Notes under the pieces: model-generated
Databases searched by the model: none
Told to the model about the DNA's origin: nothing
What the model saw: the letters and a program-made list of their open reading frames with translations, nothing else
In this document: piece by piece, positions 15,400 to 23,370 of the stretch
How the letters are laid out: each line of letters opens with the position of its first letter
How positions within the stretch are numbered: position 1 is the first letter of the stretch
Program-made: the position numbers and the translations under genes
Origin: Thermodesulfovibrionia bacterium
Lineage (GTDB): Bacteria; Nitrospirota; Thermodesulfovibrionia; UBA6902
Length of the DNA: 46,844 nt
Assembly: GCA_020053105.1 (NCBI GenBank)
Contig: JAGVNU010000124.1
Span: forward strand, 1-46,844
Direction of reading: 5' to 3'

Positions 15400-16179
15400 T
15401 TAGAGAGTGACTTTGGCCAGCCAGTTTCCGTGGGCACTGCAATTGCTGATAACTGTCAGTACTCCCTGTGTAGCATTATCGAAGCGGACGGTAGCTGAAG
15501 GATGCATTTTCTCGCAATTAAAGCTTAGTCTTGAAATACATTTTTTATTAATAAAGGCTGCATTGTAATAAAAATCGATGTGTGAAATATGATCGTCAAT
15601 ATTCATCTCATGATCTATCTCACCAACTGTTACGTTCGCATTGACATGTCCATTTTCCTTCAGGATTTTAATTACCGGGATATGTTTCTTTTCGAATTCC
15701 GAAAGTTCGGAGAAGTTGTCCGGTTTTTTTATAGCTTCAGGGGCCTTTTCAAAGCTCTCAATTGTTGAGCTGCAAATGGGGCAATTTACAGGGGCGTGGT
15801 CAAACGCAATGTGATGACACACCTTGCAGACATACAACTTTATTATTTGCCCGTTTGTTTTAACACCCTTGATCCGTTCCCACCTGAGCGCATCAACATA
15901 TTCAAGATACTCTTTGGGTGGATTCAATATTTCGACTCCTATAGAATCATAGCTGTTATCAGTCTTTAATATCCTGCGGACTTTAACAGGGACCTGCAAT
16001 ACATTGCTCTGAAGGGTTATATTAAGATCAAATTTTGCCTTTATGGCTGGGCAAGAGTTTGTCTTGATGAGGAATCCATTTTCTGACAGATCCACAATAT
16101 GTCCGGAGATTATCTTATCACTCCAGAAAAATTCCGCTTGCAGATTTGCGGGTATTCTTTCTACGGATCTTTTTTTCAT
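15400..16179 (-). CDS. PilZ-zinc ribbon-superoxide reductase-like fusion
   Basis: A 259-aa fusion of three domains. Residues 1-100 are PilZ with intact c-di-GMP motifs: R4-SVE-R8 and D30-L-S32-EN-G35. Residues 115-140 form a rubredoxin-like two-knuckle site, CKVC (118-121) and CPIC (133-136). Residues 160-259 match neelaredoxin/desulfoferrodoxin: EKKHIPVI, VTVGEIDHEM, DDHISHID and SNCSAHGNW supply the iron ligands H166, H190, H197, C247 and H250, with K165 as the likely catalytic lysine. It may reduce superoxide to peroxide, or use the iron site as a redox sensor, with c-di-GMP binding tuning it. No signal peptide; cytoplasmic. The start at 16179 fits the conserved PilZ N-terminus, though no strong ribosome-binding site is visible. 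Confidence 0.85.
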   Translation of the reverse strand: MKKRSVERIPANLQAEFFWSDKIISGHIVDLSENGFLIKTNSCPAIKAKFDLNITLQSNVLQVPVKVRRILKTDNSYDSIGVEILNPPKEYLEYVDALRWERIKGVKTNGQIIKLYVCKVCHHIAFDHAPVNCPICSSTIESFEKAPEAIKKPDNFSELSEFEKKHIPVIKILKENGHVNANVTVGEIDHEMNIDDHISHIDFYYNAAFINKKCISRLSFNCEKMHPSATVRFDNATQGVLTVISNCSAHGNWLAKVTL

Positions 16180-16374
16180 AATTTAATTATTTAATAAATT
16201 TAAAAACGTTCGTATTTACTGATGTAAATTATATAGTCCGTTTTCTTGAAAAAGAAAAACGCCTGATATTTATATATAGTAAAAAATTCTATAAGTCAAG
16301 TTTGAATTAGTACTTATAAGAATTTCATATCAGTATGTCTGCGCAAAATGGCAATGAACAGTTTGGAATTAGTA

Positions 16375-17283
16375 CTAACGCCGTGGCGCACTATCATAAA
16401 CGGGGCGTAAGTATTCTTGGGGGTTTTCGGATATGGCTTTTAAAACAAAGGTGCTTTTCAGTCCTGTTTGAATCAACTGTTCCGCTGATTCATTTATTGT
16501 CATGGAACCTCCGAGGAGACTGTTGTCTTCATTTCGTATTCCATGCGACGTAAGGGTCATGTTCGTGTCCTTTACGGAATCTGAGATAATGATTATTTTC
16601 TCAGGATTCTTGACTGAAAAAATTAAATCAATTATCTTTCTGTCGAGATGGAACGGGTCTGCAATGACCTCTATATAAATGTCCTGATTAACGAGCCCGA
16701 ATCCTGCAAGCCCCGGCTCCCTGTGGTGTATCCCCTTCATTGCGTCGAAGATATGAGTTATGCCGCGGGCGCCTGCATGGAAACCGGTCTCTGCTTCTGC
16801 ATACGAAGCATCGGAATGTCCCATGCTTATAATGATGCCCCGGCGGGAGATTTCTTTAATGATGTTAACAGCTCCTTCCAGTTCAGGCGCGACGGTTATT
16901 ATTTTTATTGCATCTTCGAAGCCATCTAGAAGCTGTCTAAGATTGTGTTCAGTCGGTTTAATGAATGAACCGGGATCGAGTGCCCCGCATCTGGAAGGAT
17001 TCAGAAACGGCCCTTCAAGATGAATGCCTATGATTGTTGCTTCCGGGTTTTGGCTTGTGAGGGCGGGCGGTTGCTCGGCCCGGCAGGTTTGCTGCACCAT
17101 GGCCTTTTTAATAGCGTGCATGTTTTCACGCATTGTCTCTATTGAGGAAGGATACACAGTGGGGACAATTTCAGAAATTCCGAGGCTGCCATGTCTCTCG
17201 GCTATCTTAAGAATATGCGCTTCTGATGTTGTCCTGGTATCAAAGCCGCCAATTCCGTGGGTATGGACATCGATTATTTTCAC
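16375..17283 (-). CDS. N-acetylglucosamine-6-phosphate deacetylase-like amidohydrolase
   Basis: A 302-aa member of the NagA branch of amidohydrolases, which remove the acetyl group from GlcNAc-6-phosphate during amino sugar or peptidoglycan recycling. Metal and substrate motifs are HTHGIGGFDT at residues 7-16, IHLEGPFLNPSRCGALDP, ITVAPE, MGHSDA, THIFDAM (usually THLFNAM), HREPG and ISDS, where the catalytic Asp sits. It is shorter than classical NagA (about 380 aa): the N-terminal beta-sandwich is missing, so it starts directly at the barrel. The C-terminus is also short. The exact sugar substrate is uncertain. Confidence 0.8.
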   Translation of the reverse strand: MKIIDVHTHGIGGFDTRTTSEAHILKIAERHGSLGISEIVPTVYPSSIETMRENMHAIKKAMVQQTCRAEQPPALTSQNPEATIIGIHLEGPFLNPSRCGALDPGSFIKPTEHNLRQLLDGFEDAIKIITVAPELEGAVNIIKEISRRGIIISMGHSDASYAEAETGFHAGARGITHIFDAMKGIHHREPGLAGFGLVNQDIYIEVIADPFHLDRKIIDLIFSVKNPEKIIIISDSVKDTNMTLTSHGIRNEDNSLLGGSMTINESAEQLIQTGLKSTFVLKAISENPQEYLRPVYDSAPRR

Positions 17284-17312
17284 GATGATATCTTAACACA
17301 GAGTTTTTCCTG

Positions 17313-17807
17313 CTATGCCGCAAATCCTTCTTCCGGCTCTGACTGCTCAAGCACATAACGTACTTTCATGTCCATGTCTTCTCTCAGGGAATTATAGACG
17401 GAACAGTACTTCTCATGCGACAGCGCTACTGCGCGGTCGACCTTTTTATGACTGAGGTTTCTGCCTGCAATATGCAGGACTACTTCTACAGCCTTAAAGT
17501 ACTGAGGAGGTGTGGGGTTCCTCTCGGCCATGATGTCCATCCTGAAGTTTGATAATTCCACCTTCATTTTCTGTAAAAACATTACCGTGTCTATTCCCAT
17601 ACAACCTGCGATGCTCAGAAGCAGGGAGTCTGTAGGTTTGCATCCCCACTGGACATGCGCGTCAAAATCAATTTCATACCCCTCCTGGGTCCTTCCGTTA
17701 AAAATCAGATCCCTGTCCCATGTCAGAGTCGCTTTTATTTCGGGATTGATTTTTTCCTTGTATCCCTTTAACGACTCCGACAGCATTGTCTGTTCTTCTT
17801 CGCTCAT
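17313..17807 (-). CDS. OsmC-family protein
   Basis: A 164-aa OsmC/Ohr-like protein, a family of thiol-dependent peroxidases that detoxify organic hydroperoxides. The two conserved cysteines are in AGCMGIDT and EKYCSVYNSL, and GCKPTDSLLLSIAGC and LSHEKYCS follow the OsmC rather than the Ohr pattern. GGAGG lies 9 nt before the ATG at 17807. It ends about 30 bp before the NagA-like gene on the same strand, so the two may share a transcript. Confidence 0.88.
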   Translation of the reverse strand: MSEEEQTMLSESLKGYKEKINPEIKATLTWDRDLIFNGRTQEGYEIDFDAHVQWGCKPTDSLLLSIAGCMGIDTVMFLQKMKVELSNFRMDIMAERNPTPPQYFKAVEVVLHIAGRNLSHKKVDRAVALSHEKYCSVYNSLREDMDMKVRYVLEQSEPEEGFAA

Positions 17808-18113
17808 TCAGCAAGACCTCCTTAAGTTAAAAATAATTGTTTCTCACCAGAGAGGCAAAACAGTTCTTTGGCGGCAAAGATACCTCGTGCTATCGTGCTA
17901 TGAATGCCGTCATTTTAAATTAAATAAAAAAAGCAGTTTCGGGCAGTCAGCTGCTGTATCCATGCAGTAAATATTGAGGTAAACGTCCGCAATATTATAA
18001 TTTGTCTCCGCTCCTGATGTCTAGTGCCTGTGAAAGTGGGAGGAGGGAGGGGAAAATACATTGTTCTCCCCTCCCTCTTTGGGAGGTCGGGACAGGTTAA
18101 TCCCGAACTCATT
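17808..18113. other. 306-bp intergenic region between OsmC and DsrC-like genes
   Basis: No supported gene; short reading frames here have no ribosome-binding site and odd composition. It holds the strong hairpin at 18043-18077 (listed separately) after the DsrC-like gene and, nearer 17820, the OsmC ribosome-binding site. No convincing promoter was seen. Confidence 0.5.
18043..18077 (-). terminator. Strong GC-rich hairpin ending the dsrC-like operon
   Basis: GAGGGAGGGGA (18043-18053) pairs perfectly with TCCCCTCCCTC (18067-18077), an 11-bp stem with a 13-nt loop. It lies about 37 bp beyond the DsrC-like stop codon on the minus strand. No T run follows, so it may be a Rho-assisted terminator or a 3'-end stabiliser. 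Confidence 0.5.
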
Positions 18114-18437
18114 TTATATACATCCTGGAGGCCTGGGAAGCCCAGCTACCTTATAAGCCCCTCTTACAAGGCCGCAGGGAAAGAGATTGCACAATTCCTT
18201 GAAAGAAATATCGCAGTCTTTAACAACCTTGACTATCTCCGGCCCTCTTTCATATTTAAGATAGTGCTCTCTTACATACATGATGACCTTCCAGTGGTCC
18301 GCTGTGAGGCCGTCAGCTATTTTATTGTCTTTTGCCAGTATTTCAGCGATATCGATTGACCAGAAGTCAATGTCATTTAAGAAGTCCTCGCAATGGAATG
18401 TTCCTTTGCTGTCTGCTTTTATATCAGTTGTTTCCAT
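18114..18437 (-). CDS. DsrC/TusE-family sulfur carrier-like protein
   Basis: A 107-aa protein of the DsrC/TusE/DsvC family, whose flexible C-terminal arm carries persulfide sulfur. The family end GLPRPPGCI is present, with the penultimate C106 (Cys-A). The second conserved cysteine, expected 11 residues earlier, is Y95 here, so the classic DsrC trisulfide link cannot form as usual; C84 and C88 are nearby alternatives. The start at 18437 is chosen because AGAGGAC lies upstream and it gives the usual family length. It is the last gene of the macro-cytochrome b-HdrD-DsrC operon, so a redox partnership with the HdrD-like subunit is likely. Confidence 0.85.
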   Translation of the reverse strand: METTDIKADSKGTFHCEDFLNDIDFWSIDIAEILAKDNKIADGLTADHWKVIMYVREHYLKYERGPEIVKVVKDCDISFKELCNLFPCGLVRGAYKVAGLPRPPGCI

Positions 18438-18490
18438 TTTGTCCTCTTTTTTAAGTTGGTTAAAATGTTGCATTGTCACGGCAGCTTTCT

Positions 18491-19867
18491 TTACTGTGAT
18501 GCGCCGGAAGACACTTCCTCCTTTTCCGCATACTTTTTCTTGTTCTCTTCAACAATGCCATCAACGACAAGCGCATTTGCAACGAGGTTTACGAGCTGCG
18601 TTACGTCCATTCCAAGCTTGTAATGACCGATGAGATCAGTCAGACCGTCTACACAGTTGTGGCAGGATGTAACCACTGTTTTCGCTCTGGTAGCTGAAAG
18701 CTGGTCTGCCTTGATCTTGGCTGATTTAAGACGGCTTGGCCTGTATTCCGCCATGGACATGGCGCCGCCGCCGCCTGTGCAGCAGAAGTTTTCAGCGCGG
18801 TTCGGGTACATTTCCTGGAAGTTCTCCACTACAAGGCTGAGCAGTTCACGGGGCTCTTCGGTCAGACCGCAGCTCCTCGCGTTGTTACAGGAATCGTGGA
18901 AAGTATAGCTGCCGGGATTTTTCGACTTGTCGACTTTTATTTTTCCCTGTTTGATGTAACTCAGCATGGTGATGACAGAGCTTTCTGCATCAAACGTTAT
19001 ATCTTTTTTTGCCCAGTTCGGCCCTTCACACCGGGTTGATCTGTAACCATGGCCGCACTCGGAAATTACAAGTTTCTTTCCCCGCAGCTCATCAACCTTG
19101 TCATATACACGTCCGGCGACCGCTCCTCCGAGTTCATCATCTCCATTAAACAGTCCGAAATTCGTCATGTCCCATCCTTCACTCGGCATGGTGTAGTCTT
19201 CTCCCGCCGCGTAGAAGATCTTTGCAGCGTCCAGTATGGACCTCGGGTCATGCTTGATTTCACGGGGATTGATAACATAGACAATGTTTGAGTCCGGCTT
19301 GTCAATCGGTATCTTTGCGGTCGGGTCCTCCATCTCAGACTGAAGCTCCTCTTCCTGCCATTGGATGGTCTCGATGTAGTCTTCTTTCAGGACGCCCATC
19401 TGGTTTCCGATTTCCCACTGTTCCTTTGCAACGTATTCAACGCCCTCCGGCATTATCCCTACGTAACATAGAAGCCCCCGAGCCATACGGTTGAATGTGG
19501 CAAGGTCCACGCCCATCGGGCAATTGACTGTGCATCTGCGGCAGTTTGTGCATTTCCCGAACACGATGTCCTTCAGTTCATGCAGTTCCTCATCGGTATA
19601 GACACTGCCGGCCTTCACCCATTTGGGAAATACCTTTCCGGTCCAGTCGTAATGGTGCTTAAAGAGTTTTCTGATTTTGTCCGCCTTGTATGCCGGAGCA
19701 AAGGTCGGGTCTCCAGGGTTTGCAAGGACATAGTGGCACGAATCGGTGCACATCCCGCAATGTACGCATGCTGCCAGTGATCCCACCATCTGGCGGTTAA
19801 GTTTCTGGCCCATCCTGTCTATTACTTTCTGAGCTTTATATGATCTTTCATTTTTTGTGCTGCTCAT
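18491..19867 (-). CDS. HdrD/DsrK/TmcB-like iron-sulfur disulfide reductase subunit
   Basis: A 458-aa cytoplasmic-face redox protein. The N-terminal half has two [4Fe-4S] ferredoxin motifs: C34-VH-C37-GM-C40-TDS-C44 and C106-TN-C109-RR-C112-TVN-C116. The C-terminal half has CCG-domain motifs (HDSCNNARSCG, NFCCTGGGGA, TSCHNC) that hold the non-cubane cluster that reduces disulfides or trisulfides in HdrD and DsrK. The order and size match TmcB or DsrK. It sits between the membrane subunit (upstream, 55 bp) and the DsrC-like protein (downstream, 53 bp), so it probably links the quinone pool to a DsrC-type thiol. A GGAGG box precedes the ATG. Confidence 0.9.
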   Translation of the reverse strand: MSSTKNERSYKAQKVIDRMGQKLNRQMVGSLAACVHCGMCTDSCHYVLANPGDPTFAPAYKADKIRKLFKHHYDWTGKVFPKWVKAGSVYTDEELHELKDIVFGKCTNCRRCTVNCPMGVDLATFNRMARGLLCYVGIMPEGVEYVAKEQWEIGNQMGVLKEDYIETIQWQEEELQSEMEDPTAKIPIDKPDSNIVYVINPREIKHDPRSILDAAKIFYAAGEDYTMPSEGWDMTNFGLFNGDDELGGAVAGRVYDKVDELRGKKLVISECGHGYRSTRCEGPNWAKKDITFDAESSVITMLSYIKQGKIKVDKSKNPGSYTFHDSCNNARSCGLTEEPRELLSLVVENFQEMYPNRAENFCCTGGGGAMSMAEYRPSRLKSAKIKADQLSATRAKTVVTSCHNCVDGLTDLIGHYKLGMDVTQLVNLVANALVVDGIVEENKKKYAEKEEVSSGASQ

Positions 19868-19922
19868 GTAAGCCTCCTTTATTTTTTGGCTATCAGTTTT
19901 TTTCTTTAGAGTTTTATGTTAT

Positions 19923-20612
19923 TTATTTACTCACCTGATATGCAGGTTTTCTTCTGAGCGGAAAAACGCCCCTGCGTCCGAAATGCCTTCCCAGGTATGT
20001 CCTGGTAAAAGGGTAATACAGGTAATGTGATATCTTGCTGAAAGGGACATACATAAGGAAAAACGCCGTCAGGAGAAAATAGGTGAGCATAGTGCCTTCC
20101 CCACCGGAAATATCATTCGGAGCTGCCAGAAACGCGAATGCAAACCAGGATGTCAGAAGAATGAGGGAGAAATGATCGTCAGGGGAACTTATTGCACGGA
20201 TATACGGGTTTGATATCCTGCGGATTATGCGCATGACTCCCACAATAAATGCCGCTCCAACCAGGACCTGAATGACTGAAACAAACGCCGCAGACTTCAA
20301 AAGTCCCGGCCCGTACGGGATGATGAAAGATAGTGAGATCGAAGCGATTACCCCTAAATGGAACACGACAAACTGGGCGTACATAAAGGGCTTTGAGCGG
20401 GTGCTCTCCATTGCCCATGGCTTGGCGATAAGCCCGAGCGAATACCTCTCCCCTTTTTTCGGATTGGTGTCTCCCAGTCCGGTGGCTGGCTGGCGCTCCT
20501 TTCCAAGCGGCCATTTCAGAAACCATCTGATCCTGAGAAAATATACGGTTGCCATCAATACAAGGGCAACTTCCTGCAAAGTATGTTCGGAAAAATGTAA
20601 TAAGTTACTCAT
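19923..20612 (-). CDS. DsrM/TmcC-like membrane cytochrome b subunit
   Basis: A 229-aa membrane protein with about five to six predicted helices, resembling NarI/DsrM/TmcC-type cytochrome b anchors that exchange electrons with menaquinone. Histidines near helix ends (FHLGVIAS near the second helix, and KISHYLYYP near the last) are plausible heme b ligands. The loop after the first helix is polar and would face the cytoplasm. AAAGGAGAC precedes the ATG at 20612. It is paired with the HdrD-like subunit immediately downstream. Confidence 0.82.
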   Translation of the reverse strand: MSNLLHFSEHTLQEVALVLMATVYFLRIRWFLKWPLGKERQPATGLGDTNPKKGERYSLGLIAKPWAMESTRSKPFMYAQFVVFHLGVIASISLSFIIPYGPGLLKSAAFVSVIQVLVGAAFIVGVMRIIRRISNPYIRAISSPDDHFSLILLTSWFAFAFLAAPNDISGGEGTMLTYFLLTAFFLMYVPFSKISHYLYYPFTRTYLGRHFGRRGVFPLRRKPAYQVSK

Positions 20613-20630
20613 AGTGTCTCCTTTCTGATC

Positions 20631-21173
20631 TTAAGCTGCCTTTTTCAGGACGTCTCTAAGTTTCGGCTCCATTGCCTTGTACTCTCTGGTGTCGTTTGCG
20701 CATACAACGACATCTTTGATCTCTGATCCTTTGTTCAAATATTCGGCTATTGTTTCAATGGTGATTTTCGCGCTGACATCAATGGGGACCCCGTAAAACC
20801 CCGCACCCATCGGAGGGAACGCGATGCTTTCTATGCCGCTTGCCTCTGCGGCCTTCAGCACATTGATAATAGTGGTCTTCAGTTTCTGTTCGATATTTTC
20901 TTCCTGGAATTTAGGGCCGCATGCATGAATGATATGTTTGGCTTTCATATTGCCCGCTGTCGTGACTACGACCTCCGTGACTTTCAAGGGCCCGAGATTT
21001 TCGAGTTCCTTGCGGATTGAGGGACCTCCCCTGAGCGCGATTGCGTTCCCGAACCCGGAACCGAGTTTCAGGTCATTGCGGGCGTAGAATACGAAGGCAT
21101 CAATCTCCGTATCAGTTACATCCGCCTTCATGACGCTCAGGGAACTGTTTTTGATTTGCTTGGTCTCTTTCAT
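20631..21173 (-). CDS. Macro-domain (ADP-ribose-binding) protein
   Basis: A 180-aa stand-alone macro domain. These proteins bind ADP-ribose or O-acetyl-ADP-ribose and often remove ADP-ribose from proteins or nucleic acids. Signatures are MKADVTDTEIDAFV, NDLKLGSGFGNAIALRGG, KAKHIIHACGPKF and SIAFPPMGAGFYGVP. The ATG at 21173 gives GGAGG a 6-nt spacing; the ATG at 21179 would be too close. It is the first gene of the operon leading to the DsrM-, HdrD- and DsrC-like genes, 18 bp from the next, which is unexpected company for a macro domain. Confidence 0.88.
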   Translation of the reverse strand: MKETKQIKNSSLSVMKADVTDTEIDAFVFYARNDLKLGSGFGNAIALRGGPSIRKELENLGPLKVTEVVVTTAGNMKAKHIIHACGPKFQEENIEQKLKTTIINVLKAAEASGIESIAFPPMGAGFYGVPIDVSAKITIETIAEYLNKGSEIKDVVVCANDTREYKAMEPKLRDVLKKAA

Positions 21174-21513
21174 ATACATCCTCCTTTCTAATTGTTTAGC
21201 TGTAAGCTTTAGCGTTAAACGGTCAGCTATAAGCTATCAGCAGTCAGTCTTTAAGCCGGTCAAGTTTTTTTTAGAGAGTTAGAATTGATTGGATATAAAG
21301 CAAGTCAGATGCCAATTCTTTTAATGAGCATTTTCTACAGGAAAATCAACGGAATATGACTGAAGGCCCTGTATTGTTTTTATGCAATATTTCTTTACGG
21401 GAATCAAGGGGGAAAGGGCTAAGGCCCTTTAAGGATACATTTTTTTGCGTGCAATAATTATTGCTGTTGAAAGAAAGGTTGCAGCCCCGGGGAATATTGT
21501 GAAAGACCTCGCG
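21174..21513. other. 340-bp region between the macro gene and the sigma-54 activator
   Basis: No supported gene. It holds the sigma-54 promoter at 21300-21314. Nearer the macro gene, AGCTGTAAGCTTTAG and TCAGCTATAAGCTATCAGC are short imperfect repeats (21191-21243). The stretch 21315-21513 would hold the activator-binding sites, but I could not identify a clear paired motif. Confidence 0.4.
21300..21314 (-). promoter_or_regulatory. Sigma-54 (-24/-12) promoter
   Basis: On the minus strand the sequence is TGGCATCTGACTTGC: GG, exactly ten bases, then GC, matching the consensus TGGCAC-N5-TTGC with one difference. Transcription would start near 21288, about 115 nt before the macro-domain gene. The neighbouring gene at 21514-23016 encodes a sigma-54 activator, which supports the call. 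Confidence 0.75.
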
Positions 21514-23016
21514 CTATTCCGAGGGTTTGATCTTTTTCTTCAGCCGCTGATTGAGCGCCTGCCGTGTAATACCAAGAAGGGACGCTGCGCTTCCCTGGTT
21601 GTCATCACAGCATTTCATGGCCTCGGTTATTATATGTTCTTCCATTTCCTTTAAGGTCGGGAAATGCCCGAATATCCTTTTTAATGAAAATGAGTTTTCA
21701 TCCTCAGGCAGGGATTCAGTTTGCGTTAGCGGCCGCCTTTGTTTTATGAATCCCTTAAAACTGTCAAGGGAAAGTTTCCCAACCTTATGCTGCGCGACTG
21801 CGTCGTGGACCATGGCCTGAAGCTCACGGACATTTCCCGGGAAATGATAGTTTGAAAGCAGGGTGATAAGTTCAGGAGAAAGCACAGGCGGTTTCTTGTT
21901 CATGGTGATTGATGATTCATTAATAAAATGATCAAGCAGCAATGGGATGTCCTGAAGACGCTCGCGCAGTGGAGGAATGTGAATATGGTGCGCGCACAGC
22001 CGGTAATATAAATCATTGCGGAAAGTCCCTTTTTCTATCTGGTCCTGGATGTCCTGGTTAGAACATGCGATAATCCGCGCATTGCTTTTCTCCAGTGTGT
22101 CGGAGCCGAGGGGGTAGTATATCCTCTCCTCCAGCAGACGCAGTAACTTTACCTGTGATGATTTGCTCAGGTCTCCTATCTCATCCAGCAACAGGGTGCC
22201 TCCGGAGGCGCGCACAATCAGCCCTTCCCTGTCCTTGTCCGCTCCGGTAAACGCCCCCTTTTTATGACCGAACAGTGTGTCCGAGAACATCGTATCATCC
22301 AGCCCGGCCACATTAACGGCAATATATTCACCTTTCAACCCGCTTGCAAGATGCACCGACCTTGCAACCAGCTCTTTGCCTACGCCGGTTTCACCGGTTA
22401 TAAATACCGGTTTTTGTGATTTAGCCACTGCCTCGATATACTGGAAGATGGCCCTCATCTTTTTACTTTTCGTAATGATCGACGAGAAGAGCGCCTCATT
22501 CTCCAGCTCCCCGGTTAGAAGGTGTTTCTTGAGAGACGTTATCTCCTCTTCCATCTGCTTGCGGTCGGTGATGTCCCTGACTATATGGATTACGCCTATG
22601 AGCTGATTGCTGCCGTCAAACTGGGGCATGGCCCTTATCTCAAGGAATTTATTTAAATGGGGCTCGTACGTTTCAAAGGCAACCGGCTTCTCGGATTTTA
22701 CGCACTCGCAGCTTGGGCAGCCTTTGGGAGGGGAGCTTTCTCCATGGTAATGGAGATAACATTTTGCGGTTTTGGTTTCCAGGAATGGCAGTCCGAGTAT
22801 TTTTTCCGCCGCCTTGTTGGCGTGAATGATGTTGAAGTCTTTGTCGTGGACCGTGATCATGTCGGTAATATTATTGAAGGTGTCCTCCCAACTGTATACT
22901 GACTGAAAGATCAACTCGTCCGATCGGGAATATTCATTTTCCATATCGGCAACAAGCTGCCGCATGTTTTCCAGCTCTTTTATAAGCTGTTCTTTTGATT
23001 TATCATTATCATTCAT
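21514..23016 (-). CDS. Sigma-54-dependent activator (PAS-AAA+-Fis)
   Basis: A 500-aa bacterial enhancer-binding protein that opens sigma-54 promoters by ATP hydrolysis. A coiled-coil start (about 1-40) is followed by a PAS sensor (about 45-150) with a cysteine/histidine patch, CYLHYHGESSPPKGCPSCEC, that could hold a metal or sense redox. The AAA+ domain has Walker A GETGVGKE (208-215), the sigma-54 contact loop GAFTGA (254-259), LLLDEIGD and the arginine fingers in FRNDLYYRL. A Fis-type HTH (AASLLGITRQALNQRL) ends it. The start at 23016 is preferred over a TTG at 23046, which would lie next to the MITE-like repeat; the upstream AGGG is a weak ribosome-binding site. It has no receiver domain, so it is not a classic response regulator. 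Confidence 0.92.
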   Translation of the reverse strand: MNDNDKSKEQLIKELENMRQLVADMENEYSRSDELIFQSVYSWEDTFNNITDMITVHDKDFNIIHANKAAEKILGLPFLETKTAKCYLHYHGESSPPKGCPSCECVKSEKPVAFETYEPHLNKFLEIRAMPQFDGSNQLIGVIHIVRDITDRKQMEEEITSLKKHLLTGELENEALFSSIITKSKKMRAIFQYIEAVAKSQKPVFITGETGVGKELVARSVHLASGLKGEYIAVNVAGLDDTMFSDTLFGHKKGAFTGADKDREGLIVRASGGTLLLDEIGDLSKSSQVKLLRLLEERIYYPLGSDTLEKSNARIIACSNQDIQDQIEKGTFRNDLYYRLCAHHIHIPPLRERLQDIPLLLDHFINESSITMNKKPPVLSPELITLLSNYHFPGNVRELQAMVHDAVAQHKVGKLSLDSFKGFIKQRRPLTQTESLPEDENSFSLKRIFGHFPTLKEMEEHIITEAMKCCDDNQGSAASLLGITRQALNQRLKKKIKPSE

Positions 23017-23370
23017 AACAAGCCCTGTCCCAGTGATTGCAGGCAAAGTCGGTGGAGGGTAAATTTAAAAATTCACAATTCGATAAGATATTGAATAACA
23101 TCATCAGCCAATTATTATTACTGCTCTGCATTTAAAACTGTTATGCACGGTCAGGGCCGCTTCTAAGGTATCGATATGACTTTTTAAATTTACCCTCCAC
23201 TGACTTCTTATCTTCATTACGTATTATTTATTCGAATTGGTAATATTGTAAGTTAAGTATAACCCATTGCCTGCTCCAGATAAAAGATCATGTAAAAGCG
23301 CGGAGGGGGCAAATAATATTTGTTGCCCCTGCCCAATATGATATTTTATTAATGTTAAAATAGCGTGATC
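23017..23370. other. 354-bp divergent intergenic region
   Basis: The region separates the sigma-54 activator (minus) from the DUF1460 gene (plus). Nearly half of it is the MITE-like inverted repeat at 23046-23206. The rest is AT-rich; no clear promoter hexamers with correct spacing were recognised. Confidence 0.4.
23046..23206. mobile_element. MITE-like element with long terminal inverted repeats
   Basis: The left end (23046-23071, AAGTCGGTGGAGGGTAAATT then TAAAAA) and the right end (23181-23206) are reverse complements over 26 bp with a single mismatch. Beyond that, TTCGATA-like sequences continue the pairing imperfectly to about 45 bp. The 109-bp centre has no reading frame. Size and structure fit a non-autonomous transposable element. 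No obvious target-site duplication was found and there is no second copy in the window, so a long regulatory or terminator-type hairpin remains possible. Confidence 0.5.

Noticed and set aside
17512-17970. 152-aa plus-strand frame across the OsmC gene
   Set aside because: Opposite a well-supported OsmC gene and extends into a non-coding gap.
17915-18112. 65-aa minus-strand frame next to the GC hairpin
   Set aside because: It is partly made of the inverted repeat at 18043-18077 and has no ribosome-binding site.
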